Origin: an uncultured Granulosicoccaceae bacterium
GTDB lineage: Bacteria > Pseudomonadota > Gammaproteobacteria > Granulosicoccales > Granulosicoccaceae
Direction: 5' to 3'
Assembly (NCBI GenBank): GCA_938005265.1
Contig: CALLOA010000094.1
Span: 1 to 64,000, forward strand
DNA: 64,000 nucleotides
Positions 15,140-22,445 of this stretch are shown piece by piece. A program made the position numbers and the translations under genes. Positions within the stretch are counted from its first letter, which is position 1; each line of letters begins with the position of its first letter. The notes under the pieces are model-generated. The model was not told where the DNA came from. It did not search any database and saw only the letters and a list, made by a program, of their open reading frames with translations.

Positions 15140-16999
15140 GTGGACTCTGAACTCCCTGGCATACTGGCTGACAACGGACCTGGCATCGCTAAGATACTTG
15201 CCAGCTGGATCAGTTCTCCCTGGCAAATGTACGTAGCAGTCGCTGCTACAACATTGGCGTTGTTACTACTCGCATTACTGTTGCTCGGTCGCAACCGGCA
15301 GCGTACTCAAGAACGACGCGTCGAGCCTGCACCTGTCATTGAGGGTGTCCATGACGGCTTCCTGCTCCTGGACCCGCAGCGCCGTGTTACTCAATACAAC
15401 TCGCGCTTGCAAAATCTAATGCCAAACCAGGCTTCCGGTCCACAAAGTGGCATGGCTGTGCGTTCAGTGTATGAGCAATTGTGCGCAGACAGTACGCATG
15501 CCATTCGCAAGCTTGACGATTGGCTTGGCAATTTACCGGCAGACAGCACCGCACAGCTGGAATTGACAACAAACAATGACCAGCTGCTGCTGATCAGCGA
15601 AAAATCGTTACCTGACGGCATAATCGCCAGTAGCGTCCGGGATATCAGCGATCGGCGGATCAGCGAGCAAGCGCTGGCACGCGCGCGCGATTTCGATGCT
15701 CTGACCGGGTTGCTGAACCGTGTTTCGCTAATGCAACAGTTGCGAGACGCCTTGCGCCACCCGCAACGACCCTTCGCTCTGATTATTTGTGACCTGCGGG
15801 ACTTTCGCCAGATTAACGATTCCTACGGCCAGTACTTTGCTGACCAGCTGCTGGTCGAAGTTGCTGACCGCCTGGTGAGCGCCATGCCTTCGGATGCCGT
15901 CATTGCACGCGCCGCAGGGGATGAGTTCGCAATCATCGCACCGCTAAACCAGGGACGTGAAGATCTCCTGCAACATGCTCAACGATTTCTGGATGAGATT
16001 GGTAAAGGTATTACTGTAGCAGCACGTACACTGCCATTACGCGCCAGCATGGGCATATCCATCTCACCGCAGGATGGCCGCACAGTAGGCGAATTGAAAA
16101 GCGCTGCTGACAGCGCTGTTGCGATTTCCAAGGCTGCCGGCACAAACAATATTTCAACCTATGATCGCCAGCAACAACAGGCAGCAGATCGTGCCCACCA
16201 GCTTGATATTGGCCTGGAACGAGCGCTGGCACGAGATGAGTTCCATCTGCAGTACCAGCCTCAGATTGATTGCCAGAGCCACCTGACAACCGGTATGGAA
16301 GCATTGTTGCGCTGGAACAGTGATTCATTGGGCGCTGTTTCACCTGCTGAATTCATTCCACGTGCTGAACGTTCAGACCTCATCAGTGACATCGGCGAAT
16401 GGGTAATGCGGCGCGCAGTCAGCGATTACCAGACTCTGGCACGCTACGGCACATCACCTGCAACCCTGTCTGTTAATCTCTCGCGCAGGCAATTTGCCGA
16501 CCCGCAGGCGATAAAAAATCTCGTCAGCATTATTGACGAGAGTGGCATGGAGCCGGCATTGCTAACCCTTGAAATTACTGAAACTGCCCTGCTTTCTGAC
16601 AGACATCAGGCCAGCGAACTATTAAGAGTGTTGCGGGACAAGGGAGTGAATCTTTCCATTGATGATTTCGGTGTCGGCTACTCTTCGTTTCAGGAATTGC
16701 GCGATTTTCCAGTCAACGAAGTTAAAATTGACCGTACATTTATCAACGATATGCAAACATGCGATAAAAGCTTGCAAATCGTCAAGGCTACCATCGATGT
16801 TGCACATTCAATGAATGCAGAAGTTGTTGCCGAAGGGATTGAAACCGCAGAACAGTTTGAGATGGTCAGGCAGCTCGGCTGCAAGCGAGCCCAGGGATTT
16901 TTCCTCTGCGAGCCGGTTCAGGCAACGGTGTTCCCGGACGTAGTGCTTGGCAGCATGCATGACCCGTCATCCCTCGATGCCACCCTGTTGATTGACTAA
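15140..16999 (+). CDS. Membrane GGDEF/EAL protein, probable cyclic-di-GMP phosphodiesterase
   Basis: Protein of 619 residues. One membrane helix lies at about 30-50 (VAVAATTLALLLLALLLL). A PAS-like domain (about 65-175), a GGDEF domain (about 180-345) and an EAL domain (about 355-600) follow. The GGDEF signature reads AAGDEF at 258-263, so the first glycine is lost and cyclase activity is doubtful. The EAL domain keeps E387-A-L, DDFGVGYSS, the KIDR lysine and VVAEGIE, so c-di-GMP hydrolysis is expected. The GTG start at 15140 has no clear Shine-Dalgarno. It is a single gene, followed by a hairpin and minC. Confidence 0.9.
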   Translation: MDSELPGILADNGPGIAKILASWISSPWQMYVAVAATTLALLLLALLLLGRNRQRTQERRVEPAPVIEGVHDGFLLLDPQRRVTQYNSRLQNLMPNQASGPQSGMAVRSVYEQLCADSTHAIRKLDDWLGNLPADSTAQLELTTNNDQLLLISEKSLPDGIIASSVRDISDRRISEQALARARDFDALTGLLNRVSLMQQLRDALRHPQRPFALIICDLRDFRQINDSYGQYFADQLLVEVADRLVSAMPSDAVIARAAGDEFAIIAPLNQGREDLLQHAQRFLDEIGKGITVAARTLPLRASMGISISPQDGRTVGELKSAADSAVAISKAAGTNNISTYDRQQQQAADRAHQLDIGLERALARDEFHLQYQPQIDCQSHLTTGMEALLRWNSDSLGAVSPAEFIPRAERSDLISDIGEWVMRRAVSDYQTLARYGTSPATLSVNLSRRQFADPQAIKNLVSIIDESGMEPALLTLEITETALLSDRHQASELLRVLRDKGVNLSIDDFGVGYSSFQELRDFPVNEVKIDRTFINDMQTCDKSLQIVKATIDVAHSMNAEVVAEGIETAEQFEMVRQLGCKRAQGFFLCEPVQATVFPDVVLGSMHDPSSLDATLLID

Positions 17000-17015
17000 T
17001 CCCGCTTGATCCGCC

Positions 17016-17041
17016 GCGCCGGGAAAGCTCAGCTTTCGCGC
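17016..17041 (+). terminator. Stem-loop after the GGDEF/EAL gene
   Basis: GAAAGC-TCA-GCTTTC is extended by outer GCGC/GCGC pairing with a small bulge, 17 bp past the stop. No T-run follows, so it is at best a weak or Rho-assisted terminator. Confidence 0.3.
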
Positions 17042-17243
17042 AAAACGCCATCGCATTGCACGTCTGGCTAATCCCGAAACTTACCGCCTTTTTGAAATCC
17101 CGATCCTCAGGTTAAAAAAGACGCGTTAAATTGCATGAAACGATGCGATAAGGAACTTTCGCTAACAGACAGTTAAGGAAAACGGCTTTTACGCGTGATC
17201 TTTAACACCTGTTCAGTTCTACTCTAACCCTGAATGATTTACA

Positions 17244-18197
17244 ATGAGGTGTGTGCCAGCTAATTGGCATCTGTTGACCAACCTTACCCGGATCAGGCCG
17301 TTGCCAACTAACAACGTTGTTGAACTCAAGGGTGGCATGTACACGCTGCTCTCGCTGCGGCTGCACTCAAGCGACCTTGATGCTATTGACGCAGGCCTGT
17401 CAGACAAAGTCCAGCAAGCACCTGGTTTTTTCAGCAATACGCCGGTTGTAGTCGATATAACGCGCATAGAAGACGATGAGAATATTGACGCAGAGCGCCT
17501 GATCAGTCGCGTCAGGGAACACAAGCTGATTCCGGTGCTGGTCAGCGTCATTGATTCCGAATCCCCGGTTGCAAAAAAACTGTCACTGCCGATAGTCGAG
17601 ACCACATCCCGTAGTGTCGCTCTGTCCGGCAAAATAGCAGGTACGCAAAAATCCACCAGCAAACGTGACAAGACCAACAGCGAAGCTACAAAATCGCTGT
17701 CAACCGAACCAAAACTGACGCCTGCGCTGGCAGACGGTGATGACAGCCTGGACAACAGTGCCGCAAGCGACCCAGACAACGGTGAAACGGACAACGGTGA
17801 AACAGAAACATCTGACAATAGCGATGTCGAGTTCACCAACAAGTTATCCAGCCATATGGATTACGAGCCGGTTACACCAAAGCTGATCACACGACCGGTG
17901 CGTTCAGGCCAACAGCTCTATGCTCGAGCGACCGATCTCATTATCATGGCGCATGTGGGCCCCGGTGCAGAAATCGTTGCCGACAACAATATTCATGTGT
18001 ATGGGCCGCTTCGCGGGCGGGCTCTATGCGGGGTTACCGGCAATACTGAAAGCCGTATATTTTGCCAATCCCTGGAAGCGGAGCTGGTGTCGGTTGCTGG
18101 CATCTACAAGGTACTGGAAGATATTCCAGAAGATTTACGCGGCAAGCCTGCGCAAATCTGGTTACAGGATGGGCGCATAAATATTGACCCTTTATAA
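17244..18197 (+). CDS. minC: MinC, septum-site inhibitor with long acidic linker
   Basis: Inhibits FtsZ polymerisation away from midcell as part of the Min system. The N-terminal domain begins near VVELKGGMYTLLSLRL. The C-terminal beta-helix domain is clear (AHVGPGAEIVADNNIHVYG, GRALCGVTGNTESRIFCQ, ELVSVAGIY). At 317 residues it is longer than E. coli MinC (231). The excess is a linker of about 75 residues (about 125-205), rich in Ser/Asp/Glu and containing the tandem DNGETDNGETE. The first about 20 residues are unlike the family, so translation may start at the TTG at 17301. It heads minCDE. Confidence 0.93.
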   Translation: MRCVPANWHLLTNLTRIRPLPTNNVVELKGGMYTLLSLRLHSSDLDAIDAGLSDKVQQAPGFFSNTPVVVDITRIEDDENIDAERLISRVREHKLIPVLVSVIDSESPVAKKLSLPIVETTSRSVALSGKIAGTQKSTSKRDKTNSEATKSLSTEPKLTPALADGDDSLDNSAASDPDNGETDNGETETSDNSDVEFTNKLSSHMDYEPVTPKLITRPVRSGQQLYARATDLIIMAHVGPGAEIVADNNIHVYGPLRGRALCGVTGNTESRIFCQSLEAELVSVAGIYKVLEDIPEDLRGKPAQIWLQDGRINIDPL

Positions 18198-18385
18198 AAC
18201 TAAAAGAACAAACGCGCAGAAGCAGCGCATTGGCGGGATTGCAAACAAGCAACGCTGATGCGTCTGATTGAATCATCACTGGATATACTGGTACACACAA
18301 TACCATTACATCGACGAATTGAATTTTAGATACTGTTGAGCCAGCCTCAGAACGTTGGCCAATGTTGAATATTGGGAGTGACAGC

Positions 18386-19195
18386 TTGACTAAGACTATT
18401 GTGGTGACCTCCGGCAAGGGAGGTGTTGGCAAAACAACGACCAGCGCATCCGTAGCAACCGGATTGGCACTTAAAGGCTTCAAGACCGTAGTGATCGACT
18501 TTGACGTCGGCCTGCGTAATCTCGACCTCATCATGGGATGCGAAAGGCGCGTTGTCTATGACCTGGTCAACCTTGTGAACCAGGAATCAAGCCTGCATCA
18601 GACGTTGATCAAAGATAAACGGGTTGAAAACCTGTATATCCTGCCAGCCTCGCAAACCCGCGATAAAGATGCACTGACCATCGAAGGTATCGCGCGGGTG
18701 ATGCACAAACTCAAAAAGAGCCAGTTTGACTATATTGTGTGTGATTCACCGGCCGGTATCGAAAAAGGTGCCAAGATGGCCCTGTATTTTGCTGATGAGG
18801 CGATTATCACCACCAACCCGGAAGTTTCTTCTGTTCGGGATTCCGACCGAATTCTTGGCATTCTGCAAAGTGAGTCAAAGCGTGCCAAGATGAATGAAGA
18901 GCCGGTAAAAGAACACTTGTTAATTACCCGCTACAACCCGGGTAGGGTCAGGGAAGGCCAGATGCTAAGCGTTGACGATATTGTTGACCTGCTGGCAATA
19001 CCGTTGCTCGGTATCATACCGGAATCATCATCAGTGCTGGATTCATCAAATGCGGGTAAACCCGTAATACTGGTGCCTGAGAGCGAAGCTGGCCAAGCCT
19101 ATAGCGATGCGATTGACCGCCTGATGGGCGAAGATCGCCCTCACAGATTTATGGAGACCCGTAAAAAGGGACTTCTGGCGCGACTATTCGGATAA
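18386..19195 (+). CDS. minD: MinD, septum-site ATPase
   Basis: Membrane-cycling ATPase that recruits MinC and oscillates with MinE. The deviant Walker A KGGVGKTT is at residues 11-18. DVGLRNLDL and the C-terminal amphipathic membrane-targeting helix (METRKKGLLARLFG) are present. The TTG at 18386 is chosen over the upstream ATG at 18362 because GGGAG at 18373-18377 gives ideal spacing and the protein then starts MTKTIVVTSGKGG, exactly like other MinD proteins (269 residues against 270 in E. coli). minE follows after 4 bp. Confidence 0.96.
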   Translation: MTKTIVVTSGKGGVGKTTTSASVATGLALKGFKTVVIDFDVGLRNLDLIMGCERRVVYDLVNLVNQESSLHQTLIKDKRVENLYILPASQTRDKDALTIEGIARVMHKLKKSQFDYIVCDSPAGIEKGAKMALYFADEAIITTNPEVSSVRDSDRILGILQSESKRAKMNEEPVKEHLLITRYNPGRVREGQMLSVDDIVDLLAIPLLGIIPESSSVLDSSNAGKPVILVPESEAGQAYSDAIDRLMGEDRPHRFMETRKKGLLARLFG

Positions 19196-19199
19196 CAAC

Positions 19200-19610
19200 A
19201 TGGGTATATTCAGTTTTTTCCGGTCCAAACCAAAAGGCAGCGCTGCGACAGCCAAGGAACGCCTGCAGGTGCTTATTGCCCACCAACATGCCGATAGCGA
19301 CGGGCCAGATTATCTGCCATTGTTGAAGCAGGATATTCTAAACGTGATCAAGAAGTACGTGGATATCGGCGAGGAACAAGTCCTTGTGCAACTAGACTCA
19401 CAGGATGACTGCGATGTGCTTGAACTGAACATCACATTGCCAGAAGATGGCGAACGAAGCAGTGCCGTGGACGCCAAGGCCCTCAGGGACAACGATGATG
19501 ACGGGCCGCAGTCGTCAAAAAACCGTCAGAGTCGCGCTGAGAGAACCCGTTCGCGGCAAACCAGAAAATCACAGGCATCCGCTCGATCGCAAGCAAAACA
19601 GAAAGCCTGA
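19200..19610 (+). CDS. minE: MinE with basic C-terminal tail
   Basis: Topological specificity factor that drives MinD off the membrane. Residues 1-88 are a normal MinE: the membrane-binding start MGIFSFFRSK, the MinD-contacting stretch AKERLQVLIAH and the dimer domain DILNVIKKYV, VLELNITLP. E. coli MinE is 88 residues. This protein continues for about 48 more residues of Arg/Lys/Ser/Gln-rich, disordered-looking sequence (RQSRAERTRSRQTRKSQ). The tail could bind nucleic acid or lipid, but no motif supports a specific role. It directly follows minD. Confidence 0.94.
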   Translation: MGIFSFFRSKPKGSAATAKERLQVLIAHQHADSDGPDYLPLLKQDILNVIKKYVDIGEEQVLVQLDSQDDCDVLELNITLPEDGERSSAVDAKALRDNDDDGPQSSKNRQSRAERTRSRQTRKSQASARSQAKQKA

Positions 19611-19617
19611 CCCCATA

Positions 19618-19690
19618 AAGCTCGGGTAGAGGTTACAGCGGTTGGTTCTGTAATATTGCCGATCTGTAACCTTTTCTACCGACCCAGCTT
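19618..19690. repeat. Long imperfect inverted repeat after minE
   Basis: The arms 19618-19638 and 19664-19690 pair over about 20 bp (AAGCT, GGGT, AGA, GGTTACAG blocks, with small bulges) around a 25-base loop. No T-run follows. It may be an RNA hairpin at the end of the minCDE transcript or a palindromic repeat element. Confidence 0.55.
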
Positions 19691-19957
19691 ACAACTGACT
19701 AATCACACCGGCGAACAAGTGTTTGTCGCAAAAAAACCACAATCCCAACAAGATTTAGCTATCTTGCTTTAAGACAGCAAGAATTTGCTGGCAATTTGAT
19801 GCAGATTTACTAAACTTCTAGCGTACAACGATCTGACAGAATAGCCAGTCTTGCAAAAATGTTATATTCTGTTGCATTATTCAGACACGGCGATTACAGT
19901 CCTTTTATGAACTAGCCTGCAATCTGGTCCGGCTGTTTTAACAGTTTGAGGGTAATA

Positions 19958-20029
19958 GTCTGAGGAAACAGACAGGTCTGATTACGGAAACCTGACTACT
20001 GAACATGGAAATGCAATCTGGTGTTCAGT
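19958..20029 (+). ncRNA. Candidate structured RNA: three successive stem-loops
   Basis: GTCTG/CAGAC (19958-19973), CAGGT/ACCTG (19973-19994) and ACTGAACA/TGTTCAGT (19998-20029) form three adjacent hairpins. This could be part of a small RNA or a long porin leader. No promoter, terminator or known family was recognised, so this is a weak candidate. Confidence 0.25.
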
Positions 20030-20145
20030 GTTTACGCTAGTGATTCTCAACAGCTCTGAGCAAGGTGTTTAGAGAGTATATAGAGAAGAGTAGAAAAGAC
20101 AGTATCAGGTGAGAGTATCAGGTTGGATACGTCAGGTCGGTTTTT

Positions 20146-20180
20146 GTAGATCTGGTAAATTCGGTAGATCTGGTAAATTC
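20146..20180 (+). repeat. Tandem 18-bp repeat in the porin upstream region
   Basis: GTAGATCTGGTAAATTC occurs at 20146-20162 and again at 20164-20180, identical and with a period of 18 bp. GTATCAGGT is also duplicated just upstream (20102-20110 and 20116-20124). Confidence 0.8.
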
Positions 20181-20388
20181 TGATACCTAAATCGTCAGAA
20201 GTTACTATATATACATAACTTAGTATCAACAAACAAACAGTTTTATGAGTCTTATTAGTTAACGTTCTTGATATAAATGCTCTTAGAAGCACAAGAACTA
20301 AATAAAAAGTGAAGTAGTACTGGTACCGGCCTTTTTGCCGGAGCGGCCTACTAACGCTCTTACAGCAAGTCCTGATTGGAGAATCTTA

Positions 20389-21282
20389 ATGAAATTCAAA
20401 AAAACCGCACTGGCGGTAGCCTTGGCTGGTATGGCTGCTACACCTTTCGCACAAGCTGACGTTACATTATCCGGCTACATCGGCATCATTCTCGGTGGCA
20501 GCGATGCTGAGATCGTTGACGAGGATACTGGTGAAGTTGATGATTCGGTTGGTGACCCTGCATTTTCTTCAGACGATTCAACAATCAATGCGTCTGCAAC
20601 GCACACCATGAACAATGGTCTGACTGCCTACGGTAACTACCGACTGGACAGTGGACTGACAGGCAGCACACCTGCAGGTGATAACGTCTGGGTCGGCATC
20701 AGAGGCGGATTCGGTGACATTCGTTTGGGTGAAGTGCCAGACGCGCTTGAATACGGTCAGGTAGCTAACGATGCTTTGTTCGACATCGGTGGTGAAAATG
20801 CCGGTATCTCCTACACTGGCGGCTTCGGTCCTGTCACTTTGGGTGTTAACTGGTCTCCACAGAATGATTCTGATAAGACATCTGCCGGTGTCAAGTTCGC
20901 ACTTGGCGGCTTCAACATCGGTGTTGGTGTTTCGGATATCGACGGTGAGACTCGCTCCAGTGTCGGTGCAGGCTTCAGCTTTGCAGGTGCTTCAGTTGCA
21001 GTTGCACTGAAAGACGTTGCAGACAATCCTGCCGGTGCTGCTGATTTCAGCACAGTTGGTTTCCAGGTCGGTTACGGTATTGCCGGCGTATCAATCGGTG
21101 TTACCTATGAAGCTTTCGAAGACGGCGCAAGGGACGGTGACAACCTGCTGCGACTCGACCTCGGATATGACCTCGGTGGTGGCATGAACATCAGCACACG
21201 ATTCAACGTACTCTCAGCCGGTGACAACAGCGGCACTGACGAAGTAACTGACTACCGTGTGTTGCTCGCCAAGAGCTTCTAA
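20389..21282 (+). CDS. Outer-membrane porin (Gram-negative porin family)
   Basis: A 297-residue beta-barrel protein. The ATG at 20389 is chosen because GGAGAA precedes it at ideal distance and the product then begins with a clean signal peptide, MKFKKTALAVALAGMAATPF, cleaved after AQA before DVTLSGYIG. Repeated amphipathic strands rich in Gly, Val and aromatic residues follow (LTAYGNYRLDSG, VWVGIRGGFGDIRLGEVP, VGFQVGYGIAGVSIGVTYE). It ends in the C-terminal phenylalanine required for barrel assembly (LLAKSF). It probably forms a general diffusion pore; substrate preference cannot be read. It has its own strong terminator and a long upstream region. Confidence 0.92.
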   Translation: MKFKKTALAVALAGMAATPFAQADVTLSGYIGIILGGSDAEIVDEDTGEVDDSVGDPAFSSDDSTINASATHTMNNGLTAYGNYRLDSGLTGSTPAGDNVWVGIRGGFGDIRLGEVPDALEYGQVANDALFDIGGENAGISYTGGFGPVTLGVNWSPQNDSDKTSAGVKFALGGFNIGVGVSDIDGETRSSVGAGFSFAGASVAVALKDVADNPAGAADFSTVGFQVGYGIAGVSIGVTYEAFEDGARDGDNLLRLDLGYDLGGGMNISTRFNVLSAGDNSGTDEVTDYRVLLAKSF

Positions 21283-21333
21283 TCGAGCTGGTTAACAGGA
21301 GACAATATCTTCTGATAACACATAAAGATGTAC

Positions 21334-21364
21334 AAAAAAGCCCCTTCCTGTAAGGGGCTTTTTT
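21334..21364 (+). terminator. Strong intrinsic terminator of the porin gene
   Basis: AAGCCCCTT and AAGGGGCTT pair around a five-base loop, with a run of six A before and a T-run (TTTTTT) after. It is a textbook Rho-independent terminator, about 50 bp past the porin stop, and can act on both strands. Confidence 0.93.
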
Positions 21365-21492
21365 GATCCTGTACCCTCAGCCTTTCATCTCTGAAGCCAG
21401 GCTCCACCCCGATAGCTCATGCCAAGTCCGAATCCGCCACTATCCTTCCTGTAGTGGAACAAGGGCTCGGGAGTACGCTACACTCGACACTT

Positions 21493-21837
21493 ATGTCTAC
21501 CCAATTGATCATTGAAAAAAAGCTAGGTGAGTCGCTTTCACCCCTGCACCTCGATGTAAGTAACGAAAGTCACAAGCATAATGTGCCTGCCAACTCTGAA
21601 ACTCACTTTAAAGTGATAGTGGTGAGCAACGAATTTGACGGCCAGTCACTGGTTAATCGCCACCGCACAGTAAACCGCTTGCTTGCTGAACAGCTGCAAA
21701 CAGGGGTTCATGCGCTATCTCTGCATACTTTGACCGAATCAGAGTGGGAGGCCCGTAACAATGTTGTTCAGGACTCACCGGATTGCAAAGGCGGCGACGG
21801 CACGGCAGGCAACAAGCGTAGTAGTCCCGACATTTGA
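21493..21837 (+). CDS. bolA: BolA-family protein
   Basis: BolA proteins partner with monothiol glutaredoxins in iron-sulfur handling, and E. coli BolA also affects morphology and stationary-phase transcription. The conserved core is visible: SPLHLDVSNESHKHNVPANSE, ETHFKVIVVS, LVNRHRTVNRLL and a C-terminal ALSLHTLTESEW, with the invariant His of the family. The ATG at 21493 (114 residues) is preferred over an upstream GTG at 21454 because it matches the family start and length. It overlaps the upstream frame of the following lipoprotein and may be co-transcribed with it. Confidence 0.9.
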   Translation: MSTQLIIEKKLGESLSPLHLDVSNESHKHNVPANSETHFKVIVVSNEFDGQSLVNRHRTVNRLLAEQLQTGVHALSLHTLTESEWEARNNVVQDSPDCKGGDGTAGNKRSSPDI

Positions 21838-21908
21838 AGGTTTTTGGAAGGGTATTCAGTCTTATTGCTGCCATAAAAAGCTACAGACTGATTCTTCGGC
21901 GATTCCGA

Positions 21909-22433
21909 ATGGTTCAAAATCAAAAAAAATTTCTGTTATTTCGACTTGTTGTTATTCCACTGTTGCTCATAGCCCTGACAGGCTGTTCGCAACAGGTGAG
22001 ATTCGCCGTCCCGGATCAATTTCGTGACCAGGCCAATACCTATGACGGGCACTGGACTGCCTACACCATGGAAACGGTATTCAATCAAAAAGTGGGCAGT
22101 TGGAAACTCTCCTGCAAATCACTGTTTGAACAGATTCCTCTCAATGTGCGTGACGGCATTCTGGCGGTCAATCTGAACGAAAACGAGTATGCGACCAACA
22201 TCAGTGCGAATGGACGTTTCCGCCTCGAAATACCCACCAGTTTGAAACCTGATGCCAGCCCTGCCTCGGTTGATAATCTGACAAACGCCTTCATTACACT
22301 GGTGCTACAGGGCACGCTCAAGGGCACCGACCCCGAGGGTCGTTTTATCGTTGGTATTTCAACCTTTGAAAACCGGGGCTGTACTTCGCGTATCCGCTAT
22401 CTCAAGAGCATTGACGGAAACAGTGCGGCCTAA
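21909..22433 (+). CDS. Lipoprotein of unknown function
   Basis: Starting at the ATG at 21909 the product is 174 residues with a classic lipoprotein signal: basic start MVQNQKKFLLFR, a hydrophobic stretch and a lipobox LTGC, giving a lipidated cysteine about residue 24. The mature part is mixed alpha/beta with no recognised domain (SWKLSCKSLFEQIPLNVRDG, FITLVLQGTLKG). An upstream TTG at 21834 overlaps the bolA stop but would bury the signal peptide. It is probably membrane-anchored in the envelope. It is convergent with slt, with only 12 bp between stops. Confidence 0.75.
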   Translation: MVQNQKKFLLFRLVVIPLLLIALTGCSQQVRFAVPDQFRDQANTYDGHWTAYTMETVFNQKVGSWKLSCKSLFEQIPLNVRDGILAVNLNENEYATNISANGRFRLEIPTSLKPDASPASVDNLTNAFITLVLQGTLKGTDPEGRFIVGISTFENRGCTSRIRYLKSIDGNSAA

Positions 22434-22445
22434 GGCCATCGGCAG

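Larger units (their letters stand above)
19611..20388. other. 778-bp spacer between minE and the porin gene
   Basis: No credible gene is present. It contains a long imperfect inverted repeat (19618-19690), a run of three stem-loops (19958-20029), an 11-bp direct repeat TGCAATCTGGT (19918-19928 and 20012-20022) and an 18-bp tandem duplication (20146-20180). The porin promoter must lie at its right end, but I cannot place it. A minus-strand frame at 20047-20292 has low-complexity product and no ribosome site. Confidence 0.6.

Noticed and set aside
20047-20292. 81-residue minus-strand frame before the porin
   Set aside because: Low-complexity IYQIYRIYQIYK arises from the 18-bp tandem repeat; no Shine-Dalgarno or family resemblance.
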